Below, piece after piece: positions 1 to 8,362 of a stretch of 64,000 bases of DNA; positions within the stretch are counted from its first letter, which is position 1, and every line of letters begins with the position of its first letter. The DNA is taken from NCBI GenBank assembly GCA_963741495.1, contig CAVUID010000017.1, positions 62,001 to 126,000 of the forward strand. The letters run 5' to 3'. The notes below the pieces were generated by a model. It was not told the DNA's origin, ran no database searches, and was given only the letters and a program-made list of their open reading frames with translations. A program made the translations under genes and the position numbers. The stretch comes from Sulfurimicrobium sp963741495. GTDB lineage: Bacteria; Pseudomonadota; Gammaproteobacteria; Burkholderiales; Sulfuricellaceae.

Positions 1-437
1 TTCTTGCCGTAGAAATGCTCGACGAAAGGTTTGCGGAATTCGTTGTGGCAGTTGTAGCAACTGGTCTGGAGTTTTTCGAAGGCGAGAATCACTTCCCGGC
101 CGTCTTTGGCCTTGGCCGCCTTGCCTACCGCCTGTGCATGGTCGTGGGTTTCTCCATCATAGTCCTTGTATTTGTTCATGTTGGTGCCGACGAAGCCCAG
201 GATGCGCAGTTTTTCGCCGAAGGGCGGCTTGGGATGATCGGCGATCAGGGGGGCGGTTTTTTCCACCAGTTCCCAGTCTCCGCGGGAAATCCCGTCGGTG
301 ATGAGCTGCATGTTCTTGCCCAGATCCTTCATGATTTTCTGCAGGGCGAGCGGCTCGGCGGCGTGTGCACCGCTTGCCGCGAACAGCAGGCAGGAAGAGG
401 CGAGGAGATTGAAGATCATCTTGCGGGGTTGTTTCAT
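1..437 (-). CDS. Cytochrome c' family protein (class II c-type cytochrome), C-terminus cut by window edge
   Basis: Reading from the ATG at 437 gives a signal peptide (MKQPRK then a hydrophobic stretch ending GAHA) and a helical domain with its single haem motif, CYNCH, about 20 residues before the window edge. A haem motif near the C-terminus is characteristic of class II cytochromes c, periplasmic four-helix haem proteins that bind NO or CO. About 145 residues are visible and only a few should be missing. The start lies one base after the permease stop, with AAGGATGG inside the permease end as a likely ribosome site, so it appears to be the last visible gene of the exporter operon. The family call is firm; a role in NO tolerance is inference. 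Confidence 0.8.
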   Translation of the reverse strand, partial: MKQPRKMIFNLLASSCLLFAASGAHAAEPLALQKIMKDLGKNMQLITDGISRGDWELVEKTAPLIADHPKPPFGEKLRILGFVGTNMNKYKDYDGETHDHAQAVGKAAKAKDGREVILAFEKLQTSCYNCHNEFRKPFVEHFYGK

Positions 438-438
438 G

Positions 439-1569
439 TCAGACCATCCTTTTCTTGAATCGAAGCGAACTGATGAGCAAAAGTGCCGTTCCCAGCACCG
501 CCAGGGCGGCAAACTGGGGCCACAGGATTTCCCAGCCGCTGCCCTTGAGGAAGATGTCCCGGATGATGACCAGGAAATAGCGCAGCGGATTGAGATAGGT
601 GAGCCACTGCGCCGGTTCCGGCATGTTCGAGATCGGGAACATGAAGCCGGACAGCAGCACAGCGGGGAGATAGAAGAAGAACGACGACATCAGCGCCTGC
701 TGCTGGGTCTGGGAAATGGTGGAGATGAACAGGCCGATGCCGATGGTGGACATCAGATACAGACCCGCCCCGAACAGCAACAGCAACAGGCTGCCCTGGA
801 TCGGCACATTGAACCAGTTGATCCCGATGAAAGTGACTACCAGCACATCGATGAAACTGATCAGCACGAACGGCAGGGTCTTGCCAAGGATCAGTTCGAA
901 CGGCTGGATCGGCGTCACCATCAGTTGCTCCATGGTGCCGATCTCGCGCTCGCGCACGATCGCCATGGCGGTAAGCAGCAGGGAGATCAGCAGCACCACC
1001 ACGGCGATCACGCCGGGGACGTTGTAATAACGGCTTTTCAGGTCCGGATTGAACCAGGCACGCGAACGCAGCTCGATGGGATTGGCCTGCGGCGGCTGCG
1101 CCAGCGTGGTCAGCTCTATCGGGGCAGAGCGCGCCCGGGAGAATTCCTGGGTGATGCGCTGGGCGTAGTCCATCGCCACCGTGCCGGTGTTCGAGTCGGT
1201 GCCGTCAACGATGGTCTGGATCGCTGCCTGGCGGCCCGAGCGCAGATCGTCGGCAAAGCCGCGGTTGATCTGGATGCCGATGGTGGCCTTGCCGCGGTCG
1301 AGCAGTTCGCCCAGCCTTTGTGGGTTATTGGTGCTGTCCACCACGGTGAAATAGCCGGAAGCCGTGAAGCGCTCGATCAGCGCGCGGCTCTGCGGGCTCT
1401 TGTCGAGATCGCAGACTGCGGTCTTGATATGGTCCACGTCGGTGGTCACGGCATAGCCGAACATGATCAGCTGGACCACCGGCATGACGAAGATCAGCGC
1501 CTTCATGCGCGGATCGCGCAGCACCTGGATGAATTCCTTCACCAGCATGCGATAGATTCGTTCCCACAT
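439..1569 (-). CDS. ABC-2 type exporter permease (YbhR/YhhJ-like), second permease
   Basis: This 376-residue inner-membrane protein has the ABC-2 permease layout. An N-terminal cytoplasmic segment (KEFIQVLRDPRM) leads into TM1 (about residues 25-42). A large periplasmic domain follows (about 45-175), then five hydrophobic segments in the C-terminal half with the conserved EREIGTMEQLMVTPI loop after TM2. It resembles the neighbouring permease over its whole length, so the two should form the heterodimeric channel of a YbhGFSR-like drug or lipid exporter. It begins 73 bases after the first permease; that gap holds a GC-rich hairpin. Substrate unknown. Confidence 0.9.
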   Translation of the reverse strand: MWERIYRMLVKEFIQVLRDPRMKALIFVMPVVQLIMFGYAVTTDVDHIKTAVCDLDKSPQSRALIERFTASGYFTVVDSTNNPQRLGELLDRGKATIGIQINRGFADDLRSGRQAAIQTIVDGTDSNTGTVAMDYAQRITQEFSRARSAPIELTTLAQPPQANPIELRSRAWFNPDLKSRYYNVPGVIAVVVLLISLLLTAMAIVREREIGTMEQLMVTPIQPFELILGKTLPFVLISFIDVLVVTFIGINWFNVPIQGSLLLLLFGAGLYLMSTIGIGLFISTISQTQQQALMSSFFFYLPAVLLSGFMFPISNMPEPAQWLTYLNPLRYFLVIIRDIFLKGSGWEILWPQFAALAVLGTALLLISSLRFKKRMV

Positions 1570-1642
1570 AATGCCTCCAATATCAATTGCGCCTGCGGCG
1601 CACCTGCTCCCCCTATGGGTGAGGGAGACCGGCCATGACCGG

Positions 1643-2767
1643 TCAGGCCAGTTTTTTGCGGAACTTGCCGAGGGCGACGGCGAACACCACCACCGCGAAC
1701 AGTCCGAGGAAGATCAGGTCGTCCGCCACGAAAGCAGGCGGGCTGGCCTTGAGAAAGATGTTCTTCAGCACCTCGACGAAATAGCGCGCCTGCACCACGT
1801 GGGTGACCACCTGCAGGAAGCGCGGCATGTTGTCGATGGAGTAGAGAAAACCGGAAAGCAGGAAAGCGGGCAGAAAGGTCACCACCATTGCCAGCTGGCT
1901 CGCCACCAGTTGCGATTTGGCGATGGTGGAGACCATGATGCCGAGGCTCAGGCCGCCAATCAGGAACATCGTGGTGACGCCGAGCAGAAAAGCGAAGCTG
2001 CCGCGCAAGGGCACGTCGAACACCCATACACCCATCGCCACGGAAAACAGCACGTCCAGCACGCCGATCACGAAATACGGCGCCATCTTGCCGAGGAAGA
2101 GTTCAATCGGCTGGACCGGCGTGGCGATCAGCTGCTCCATGGTGCCGCTCTCCCACTCGCGCGAGACGGTGAGCGAAGTGAGCAGCGCGGTGATCACAGT
2201 CATGATCACCGCGATCAGGCCGGGGATGATGAACCAGCGGCTTTTCAGCTCGGGGTTGTACCAGACCCGCAGGCGGTTATCCACGGCGAGCTCGATGGTG
2301 CTGCCCAGTTGCGCCGTGCTGAAACGGTTGGTGATGGCCTCGGCATAGCCCATGGCGATGGTTGCGGTGTTGGCGTCGGAGCCGTCGGCGATCAGCTGCA
2401 CTTTCGTGCTGCGCCCCTGCTCCAGATCGCGCGCGAAATGCTGCGGAATCACCAGCGCCAGGTGTGCGCGGCCACGGTCGAGCAGGGCGCGCACTTCGGC
2501 GTGGCTTTCCGGCGCAGCCACCACGGTGAAATAGCTGGAAGCCGGAAAGCCTTCCAGGTAATTGCGGCTGGCAGCGCTCTTGTCCTGATCGTAGACCGCC
2601 AGATTGAGCGTCTTGATGTCCATGGTGATGGCGTAGCCGAACAGGATCAGCAGGATCAGCGGCATCAGGAACGCCATCGCCAGCGAGCGCGGGTCGCGGA
2701 TGATGTGGATGAACTCCTTTTTCACCAGCGCCCACAGCCGGACCCAGGAAAAGCGACGGTTCGTCAT
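1643..2767 (-). CDS. ABC-2 type exporter permease (YbhS-like), first permease
   Basis: This 374-residue integral membrane protein is organised like its neighbour: TM1 near residues 28-45 after a KKEFIHIIRDPRS segment, a periplasmic domain to about residue 175, and five C-terminal TM segments with the SREWESGTMEQLIATPV loop. The start codon overlaps the stop of the upstream ATPase by 4 bases (ATGA), so it is probably translationally coupled to it. Together with the second permease, two ATPases, the adaptor and TolC it makes a complete tripartite efflux system. The substrate cannot be read from sequence. Confidence 0.9.
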   Translation of the reverse strand: MTNRRFSWVRLWALVKKEFIHIIRDPRSLAMAFLMPLILLILFGYAITMDIKTLNLAVYDQDKSAASRNYLEGFPASSYFTVVAAPESHAEVRALLDRGRAHLALVIPQHFARDLEQGRSTKVQLIADGSDANTATIAMGYAEAITNRFSTAQLGSTIELAVDNRLRVWYNPELKSRWFIIPGLIAVIMTVITALLTSLTVSREWESGTMEQLIATPVQPIELFLGKMAPYFVIGVLDVLFSVAMGVWVFDVPLRGSFAFLLGVTTMFLIGGLSLGIMVSTIAKSQLVASQLAMVVTFLPAFLLSGFLYSIDNMPRFLQVVTHVVQARYFVEVLKNIFLKASPPAFVADDLIFLGLFAVVVFAVALGKFRKKLA

Positions 2768-3720
2768 GTTTTTTCTCCTTGCGCGCGCTGCCGGTCATCG
2801 AGTTCGATCAGGGAAACGAACACGTCCTCCATCGAGGGGGCGACCTGCTTGATGGACTGCACGGCGAAGCCCTGCTGTGCGAGGAAGTCGCTCAGCGCTT
2901 CGGTTGCCGTGGCTGCGTTGCCGACCACCGCATGCAGGGCGTCGCCGAACAGGGCGACTTCCTGTGCCAGTTTCGAGGCTTCCAGCCGTTCCAGCGCTTC
3001 GAACGGACGTTCGACGTGGATTTCAAGAATGTCCTCGGGTATGAGGGTCTTGAGTTCGGCAGGTTTGCCTTTGGCGATCATCCGGCCGCGGTAGATCAGC
3101 GCCAGTTCGTCGCAGTATTCGGCTTCTTCCATGTAATGCGTGGTGACGAACACGGTGGTGCCGCCGTGCGACATCTGCGCGATCAGGTCCCAGAACTGCC
3201 GTCGCGAAAGCGGATCCACGCCCGAGGTGGGTTCGTCGAGGAACAGGATCGGCGGCTCGTGCAGCACCGCGCAGCCCAGCGCCAGGCGCTGCTTCCAGCC
3301 GCCGGCCAGTGAACCGGTCAGATTGCCCCGCTTGTCGGTCAGTCCGGCCATCTCCAGTACCCAGTCCTTGCGTGCCGTGCGTTTGGCCCTGGGCACGTTG
3401 TAGATGCCGGCGTAGAAGTCGATGTTTTCCTCCACGGTGAGATCGTCATAGAGCGAGAATTTCTGCGACATGTAGCCGATGTGCCGCTTGATGGTCTCGG
3501 ACTCGCTCATGACGTCGAAGCCCGCCACCCGGCCCGCACCGGAGCTGGGCAGCAGCAGGCCGCACAGCATGCGGATGGTGGTGGACTTGCCCGCGCCGTT
3601 GGGGCCGAGGAAGCCGAACACCTGGCCCTTTTCCACGGTGAGCGAGATGCGGTCGACGGCGACGAAATCGCCGAACACCCGGGTCAGGTCGCGCACTTCC
3701 ACGGCGTATTCCGTGTTCAT
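2764..3720 (-). CDS. ABC transporter ATPase subunit B of the exporter (LAGG-type signature)
   Basis: This 318-residue cytoplasmic ATPase has Walker A GPNGAGKST, a Q-loop region (YMSQKF), Walker B ILFLDEPTSGVD and the H-loop histidine (VTTHYMEEAE). The signature motif is LAGGWKQR instead of LSGGxxQR. In E. coli YbhF the two ATPase domains lie on one chain; here they are separate genes. The C-terminal domain ends with the PSMEDVFVSLIE motif typical of ABC-2 exporters. It overlaps the neighbouring ATPase and permease genes by 4 bases each. Confidence 0.92.
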   Translation of the reverse strand: MNTEYAVEVRDLTRVFGDFVAVDRISLTVEKGQVFGFLGPNGAGKSTTIRMLCGLLLPSSGAGRVAGFDVMSESETIKRHIGYMSQKFSLYDDLTVEENIDFYAGIYNVPRAKRTARKDWVLEMAGLTDKRGNLTGSLAGGWKQRLALGCAVLHEPPILFLDEPTSGVDPLSRRQFWDLIAQMSHGGTTVFVTTHYMEEAEYCDELALIYRGRMIAKGKPAELKTLIPEDILEIHVERPFEALERLEASKLAQEVALFGDALHAVVGNAATATEALSDFLAQQGFAVQSIKQVAPSMEDVFVSLIELDDRQRAQGEKT

Positions 3721-4652
3721 GCCTCTTCCTCCGGTTCCTGGGACACCTGGTAAATGAACACGTCCTCCAGCGTCGGCGTGATGGTCTTTTCTGCCAGCAC
3801 GGCGATACCGGCCTCTTGCAATACAGTCCGAGCCTGCTCCGCTTCTGCTTCATCGCCAGCGTAAAGATGCAGCTTGCCGCCGAACAGGCTGATACGGTTC
3901 CAGCCCAGTTGTCCGGCAAGCGCTTCGCGGGCGACACGCGGCCGCTCGGTTTCCAGTTCCAGCAGCAGACCAGGGATGCCTTCTTTCAGCTTCTGCGGCG
4001 TGTCGCACTGGATCAGGCGGCCGCGGTGCATCAGGCCGACGCGGGTGCAGCGCTCCGCCTCGTCGAGGTAGGCGGTGGAAACGAAGATCGTCACCCCTTC
4101 CTTGAGCATGGCGTAGAGAATGCGCCAGAAATCGCGCCGCGAAACCGGGTCGACGCCGTTGGTGGGCTCGTCGAGAAACAGGATTTCCGGCTTGTGAATC
4201 AGGGCGCAGGCCAGCCCCAGCTTCTGCTTCATGCCGCCGGAAAGGTTGCGCGCCAGGCGCTTCCGGAACGGGGTCAGGTTGGAAAAGCCAAGCAGGCGTT
4301 CTTCCAGCGGTTCGCGTTCGCGCCGCGGCACTTCGTACAGGTCGGCATAGAAGCGCAGGTTTTCCTCCACCGTGAGGTCGCCGTACAGGCCGAAGCGCTG
4401 CGACATGTAACTGATGCGGGACTTGATCTGTTCTTCGCCGCCCTGGATCGAGAAACCCGCCACCGTGGCCGTGCCCTCGCTGGCGGCCAGGATGCCGGTC
4501 AGCAGGCGCATGGTGGTGGTCTTGCCGGCGCCATCCGGGCCGACCAGGCCGAAGATTTCGCCGCGCCGCACTTCGAGATCGAGCCCGCGCACCGCCCACA
4601 TTTCCCCGAAAGCGCGGCCCAGGCCACTGGCCTGAATGGCAATATCGCTCAT
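3717..4652 (-). CDS. ABC transporter ATPase subunit A of the exporter (H-loop histidine absent)
   Basis: This 311-residue ATPase has Walker A GPDGAGKTT, a canonical LSGGMKQK signature and Walker B ILFLDEPTNGVD. Where the switch histidine is expected the sequence reads VSTAYLDEAER, with no histidine. Its partner keeps the histidine but has a changed signature, so the two probably form an asymmetric heterodimer with unequal ATP sites (inference). The start overlaps the HD-GYP gene by 4 bases. The C-terminus carries TLEDVFIYQVS, as in YbhF-like proteins. Confidence 0.92.
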   Translation of the reverse strand: MSDIAIQASGLGRAFGEMWAVRGLDLEVRRGEIFGLVGPDGAGKTTTMRLLTGILAASEGTATVAGFSIQGGEEQIKSRISYMSQRFGLYGDLTVEENLRFYADLYEVPRREREPLEERLLGFSNLTPFRKRLARNLSGGMKQKLGLACALIHKPEILFLDEPTNGVDPVSRRDFWRILYAMLKEGVTIFVSTAYLDEAERCTRVGLMHRGRLIQCDTPQKLKEGIPGLLLELETERPRVAREALAGQLGWNRISLFGGKLHLYAGDEAEAEQARTVLQEAGIAVLAEKTITPTLEDVFIYQVSQEPEEEA

Positions 4653-5512
4653 CTCATTTCTCCTTGCGCCGCGAAAAGAGCCTCGCGCACAGGGCTCTGG
4701 CCGATCACCGCCACGATTTCCGGGTCGAAGTGGCTGCCCGCAACCTTGGCGATTTCACTCAGCGCCTGGGCAGCCTTGACCCCGTTGCGATAGCTGCGGT
4801 TGGTGGTCAGTGCGTCGAATGCGTCCGCCACGGCAATGATGCGTGCCGCGATGGGGATGTCCGTGCCGCGCAATCCGTCCGGATAGCCGCTGCCGTTGAA
4901 GCGCTCGTGGTGATGGCGCACTGCCATGGCGTGACGGCGCAAGGGTGGAATGGCGTGAAGAATATCCGCTGCCGCTGCCGGGTGTTTCTGCACTTCGGCA
5001 AATTCTTCGATCGTAAGCCGGCCGGGTTTCGTCAGGATGCGGTCGGGAATGCCGATTTTGCCCAGGTCGTGCAGCAGCGCCGCCTCCCCGACCGCGCTCA
5101 CCTCGGCGGCGGGCAGGTTCATGGCCTCGGCGATCAGCCGGGCATAGCGCGCCACCCGGCGACCATGGCCGCCGGTGTAGGCATCCTTGAGTCCAAGCGC
5201 ACTGTCATAAGCAAGCAGCATGGATTCATAGCTCTGGCGTTTTTCCTGCATCAGGCCGATCACCGTGCGCCGGTTTGAACGCAGCAAGGCCGCCCACAGC
5301 AGCATGGTCAGCAGCAGGTAAGCGATGCCGCGCACCAGCAGGGGCATGAATCCATAGCGCTCGGCCATATCCAGATAAAAGGCGCCTGCCTCGCCCGCCA
5401 CCACGACGCCAGCGCCTGAAGCCATGTAAAGCAGCAGCGCGGTGCGGTCGCGCCGCTCCAGATGCTGCAGCATCTGCCTGTCATGATTGAGAAGGCTGGC
5501 CGCAGGGATCAC
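4649..5512 (-). CDS. Membrane-anchored HD-GYP domain protein (probable c-di-GMP phosphodiesterase)
   Basis: This 287-residue protein has two hydrophobic segments near residues 24-47 and 55-77, a short helical linker, and then an HD-GYP domain from about residue 105. Metal-binding and signature elements are present: HGRRVARYARL, LLHDLGKIGIPD, and the HHHERFNGSGYPDGL stretch that defines the GYP motif. HD-GYP proteins hydrolyse cyclic di-GMP. It sits inside the exporter operon with ATGA overlaps at both ends (adaptor upstream, ATPase downstream), so it is made together with the exporter. No receiver or other sensory domain is visible. Confidence 0.9.
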   Translation of the reverse strand: MIPAASLLNHDRQMLQHLERRDRTALLLYMASGAGVVVAGEAGAFYLDMAERYGFMPLLVRGIAYLLLTMLLWAALLRSNRRTVIGLMQEKRQSYESMLLAYDSALGLKDAYTGGHGRRVARYARLIAEAMNLPAAEVSAVGEAALLHDLGKIGIPDRILTKPGRLTIEEFAEVQKHPAAAADILHAIPPLRRHAMAVRHHHERFNGSGYPDGLRGTDIPIAARIIAVADAFDALTTNRSYRNGVKAAQALSEIAKVAGSHFDPEIVAVIGQSPVREALFAAQGEMR

Positions 5513-6513
5513 TGGGCGGCCCCATCCTCAACCGCGATAGCGACATCAGCCGGCATGCCGGGCTTCAACGTGCCGTCGCGATTATCCAGGGTGACGTTCA
5601 CCGCGAATACCAGCTTCACCCGTTCTTCCTGGGTTTGCACGTTCTTGGGTGTGAATTCCGCCTGTGACGAAACATAGCTCACCTGTCCCGCGAATTCGCG
5701 ATCCGGATAGGTGTCAATTTTGACTTTAGCCTTGGCGCCCAGGCGCACTTTGCCAATCTGGTTTTCCTGGATATAGACCCTCACCCAGGGTTTGGAAATA
5801 TCGGTGACCGTGACCACCGGGCGTCCCGCGCCCAGGGTTTCGCCCACTTCCGCGTGGGTGCGGGTGACCACGCCTGCCACCGTGCTTTTGACCTGCAAAT
5901 CTTCCCAGGCCACGCGGGCGGCTGCCACGGCTGCCTGTGCTTCGCCGAGTTGCGCCCGCGCTGCGTTGATGAGCTCAGGGCGATAACCGCCTTGCAGCAA
6001 CTTGAGCCGCTCCTGCGTGGCGCGCTGCTGCTGCGCTGCCATAGTGGCGGCGGTGCGGTCTTTGTCGCGCCGCTGCTGGCTGGTGGCGCCGCCCTGAAAC
6101 AGCGCTTCGGAACGCTGCGCTTCTTCTTCCAGATTTGCCAGATTGGCACGGGCCTGCTCGGCCTGGGCATGCGCTTCTGCTATCTCCTGCGGGCGGTAGC
6201 CCTGCTCCAGATCCTTAAAACGTGCCTGGGCAGCCTGTTCCGCGGATTCAGCCTGATGCAGCCGGGCAACGGGCTCGCGCTCGTCGAGTGCGGCCAGCAG
6301 GTCGCCCGGCTTGACATGACTGCCTTCAACGACCGGCCGCTTGCTCAGAATGCCCGGCACACGAAAGGAGGCAGCAATTTCAGTGGCATCCACCGTACCT
6401 GAGGCGCTTACCGTGCTGCTGTCGGGTTTCGTCTGCCAGGGCGAGAATTTCAATAGCACCGCAGCAGCGATGCCAACCGCCAGAACGCCGGCAACGACTA
6501 TTTTCCTGTTCAT
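5509..6513 (-). CDS. HlyD/YbhG-type periplasmic adaptor (membrane fusion) protein
   Basis: This 334-residue protein starts at MNRKIVVAG with one N-terminal TM anchor. It then has a split biotinyl-lipoyl domain (VEGSHVKPGDLLAALD and TVAGVVTRTHAEVGETL) flanking a long alpha-helical hairpin rich in A, Q and E (about residues 85-195). Beta-barrel and membrane-proximal domains follow (VRVYIQENQIGKV, GQVSYVSSQAEFTPKNVQTQ). It should bridge the ABC permeases and the TolC protein. The chosen ATG at 6513 overlaps the TolC stop by 4 bases; an upstream in-frame ATG at 6642 lies inside tolC and is unlikely. It also overlaps the HD-GYP gene by 4 bases. Confidence 0.9.
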   Translation of the reverse strand: MNRKIVVAGVLAVGIAAAVLLKFSPWQTKPDSSTVSASGTVDATEIAASFRVPGILSKRPVVEGSHVKPGDLLAALDEREPVARLHQAESAEQAAQARFKDLEQGYRPQEIAEAHAQAEQARANLANLEEEAQRSEALFQGGATSQQRRDKDRTAATMAAQQQRATQERLKLLQGGYRPELINAARAQLGEAQAAVAAARVAWEDLQVKSTVAGVVTRTHAEVGETLGAGRPVVTVTDISKPWVRVYIQENQIGKVRLGAKAKVKIDTYPDREFAGQVSYVSSQAEFTPKNVQTQEERVKLVFAVNVTLDNRDGTLKPGMPADVAIAVEDGAAQ

Positions 6514-8033
6514 AAACTTGCTCCTTGCTTGATCGGGTATGCCAGAAAATCTGTTTCTGTGAATGCGATGCGGGATGGCACCTCGTCCGTATTGTTCCGC
6601 GCGACAGGATTGCCGCAAACGGTCGTTTCGCAGCGGTGCCACGACAAGTATTGCGTGAGGGTGTGGGGATCCAGCATGGATAGGCTGTCGGAAGCGCGTT
6701 TGTCTCTTGCGGTCGCGGGCCGGAAACTATCGGGCGCCAATTCACCGGTGGCACGCAACAGGCGCGCCTGGCTCACGGTGATGTCATACCCTGCCTGGAG
6801 GCGATTCGCCGTGGCGGACCATAATGCGGATTCCGCACCGAGCAGGTCGGTGACGGTATTTTCGCCGCTGTGATAACGCAGGGTTTCAATACGCAACGCT
6901 TCAGTGGCCTCTGCCTCACCCTGAGCAGCCGTTTCCTGCCGGGCGCGCGCTTCGGACAGGGCGCCGAACGCCTGCTCGATCTCTGCCGCGATCCGGTTGC
7001 GCGCATCTTCCTGCTGCAAGGCATTTTGCCGTTGTTCCAGGCTGGCCTGGTCCACCTTGCGCTTGCGAATATCGCCATCAAACAGCGGCAAGGACAATTG
7101 CACGCCCATCTGCCAGTCGTCGTAAGATTTCCAGTCGCCTCCAGCGCTTTCCTGCGCCTTGGCCACCAGATTGATTTGCGGCAGGCGATCACCGCGGGCG
7201 ATGGCGGTTTTCTGCTGTGCAGCCTTGCCCATGGCATCCAGCCTGAGAATATCCGGGCGCTGCTGCAAACCCTGGTTCATCGCGTCTTCCGCTGAAACCG
7301 GCAGAACCGGCGAGGTTGCGCCCAGCCCGGAGAGAATCGGTGCCGCCCCACGCTCGCCCAGCAGGGAAGCCAGCAAGGACAGCGCATCCTTCTCGCCCTG
7401 CGTGACAGACACCTTGTCGTAACGCGCCTGCGAAAGCTGGGTCCGGAGGCGAATCAATTCGAGCCGGGCCGCGCGCCCCTGCTTGATGCGCAATTCAGTG
7501 TCGCTTTCTTCCTGCTGCAGCGCCTTGATGCGTGCATCCAGCACCTTGCCGAGCTCCCGGAAATGCAAGGCCTTGGTGTAGGTAGCAACAACATTGAACA
7601 GCAGATCCTGCCCGCCGGCGCGCAGCGCCTGAACGGAAATTTCGCGGTTGTGCGAGGCCAGCGCCTCGCCAGCCACCAGTTTTCCACCACTGTAAAGCGG
7701 CAGGTTCAGTGCCACGCCGATATTGGAGACATCCCGGTCCATGGGCGGGAAAACGCCCGCTTCACGGATCGGCGTAACCAGCGTTGGATAGGCATAGCGG
7801 GTGTAAGCAGCGTTCAGGTCAACCCTGGGCAAATGCTGGCTGCGGGCAATATCCTGCTCCAGGGTTTGCCTTTCAACCTCGACCTGCTGGCTTTTTATCG
7901 CCGGATTGACTTGCGCAGCCCGCTCCATCGCTTCCCACAAGGGCAGCGAATCTGCCGCAAGAGCAGCCTTCCCGGCAAAAAGAAGAAAAGTGAACAACTG
8001 CAGCCGTGACAAAGGTTTCATAATCATATCCAT
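6510..8033 (-). CDS. TolC-family outer-membrane efflux protein
   Basis: This 507-residue protein has a signal peptide (ending AALAA) and two tandem outer-membrane-efflux repeats: long helices rich in A, Q and R alternating with beta segments such as ADSLPLWEAM, VALNLPLYSGGKL and MGVQLSLPLFDGD. It forms the outer-membrane exit duct for the exporter encoded downstream. After the last repeat (about residue 430) a polar tail of about 75 residues extends to the stop, longer than usual for the family and of unknown use. As first gene of the operon it follows a promoter with a palindromic operator. The start could also be the in-frame ATG at 8021. Confidence 0.9.
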   Translation of the reverse strand: MDMIMKPLSRLQLFTFLLFAGKAALAADSLPLWEAMERAAQVNPAIKSQQVEVERQTLEQDIARSQHLPRVDLNAAYTRYAYPTLVTPIREAGVFPPMDRDVSNIGVALNLPLYSGGKLVAGEALASHNREISVQALRAGGQDLLFNVVATYTKALHFRELGKVLDARIKALQQEESDTELRIKQGRAARLELIRLRTQLSQARYDKVSVTQGEKDALSLLASLLGERGAAPILSGLGATSPVLPVSAEDAMNQGLQQRPDILRLDAMGKAAQQKTAIARGDRLPQINLVAKAQESAGGDWKSYDDWQMGVQLSLPLFDGDIRKRKVDQASLEQRQNALQQEDARNRIAAEIEQAFGALSEARARQETAAQGEAEATEALRIETLRYHSGENTVTDLLGAESALWSATANRLQAGYDITVSQARLLRATGELAPDSFRPATARDKRASDSLSMLDPHTLTQYLSWHRCETTVCGNPVARNNTDEVPSRIAFTETDFLAYPIKQGASL

Positions 8034-8061
8034 CTCGATTTTCGCTTGCTCACCGAAAAAG

Positions 8062-8110
8062 AAGTGAGTAACTGATTACTAACTTAACATGTGGTAATTT
8101 AAATTGTCAA
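8062..8110 (-). promoter_or_regulatory. Promoter of the exporter operon with a TetR-like palindromic operator
   Basis: On the minus strand a perfect -35 box TTGACA (8105-8110) is followed after 17 nt by a weak -10 (TTAAGT, 8082-8087). Overlapping the -10 and the start region, positions 8062-8085 form an inverted repeat with 9 of 10 arm positions paired: inner arms AGTAA/TTACT around CTGA, outer arms AAGT/ACTT. The arrangement is typical of a repressor operator of the TetR kind. No repressor gene is adjacent. tolC begins 29 nt downstream. Confidence 0.6.
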
Positions 8111-8314
8111 CCGCCGGTCTGGTTTATTAATCAAGTTTCATCTTGCTGTATTGATTTGAGATATGCCATACGCGATACCATTCGAACAAACAAATAGCTG
8201 ATTGCTTATTTCTTTATCTACGCACATCACTCTCTAATTCTCCATACACGCCGTAGCCAATCGCCTTTTCCGGCAACACGAAAACATTCAAGCCCCGACT
8301 CTCGCAAACGCCAT

Positions 8315-8339
8315 AAAAAAAGGCGCCGAAGCGCCTTTT
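8315..8339 (-). terminator. Intrinsic terminator of htpG
   Basis: On the minus strand, GGCGC-TTCG-GCGCC forms a stem with a UUCG tetraloop followed by a run of T residues, starting 24 bases after the htpG stop. The A-tract on the other side makes it potentially bidirectional. Confidence 0.85.
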
Positions 8340-8362
8340 CTCAACTGCAAGACCAGCCCGGG

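Larger units (their letters stand above)
8034..8362. other. Intergenic region between tolC and htpG
   Basis: This 329-base gap holds the exporter promoter/operator (8062-8110) near tolC and the htpG terminator (8315-8339) at the other end. The remaining AT-rich 200 bases show no convincing ORF, RNA or repeat. Confidence 0.7.

Noticed and set aside
298..1638. Long plus-strand ORF opposite the permease genes
   Set aside because: Gln/His/Arg-rich shadow of the permease on the other strand, where TM segments and conserved loops are clear. Many similar shadow ORFs across the window were dropped for the same reason.
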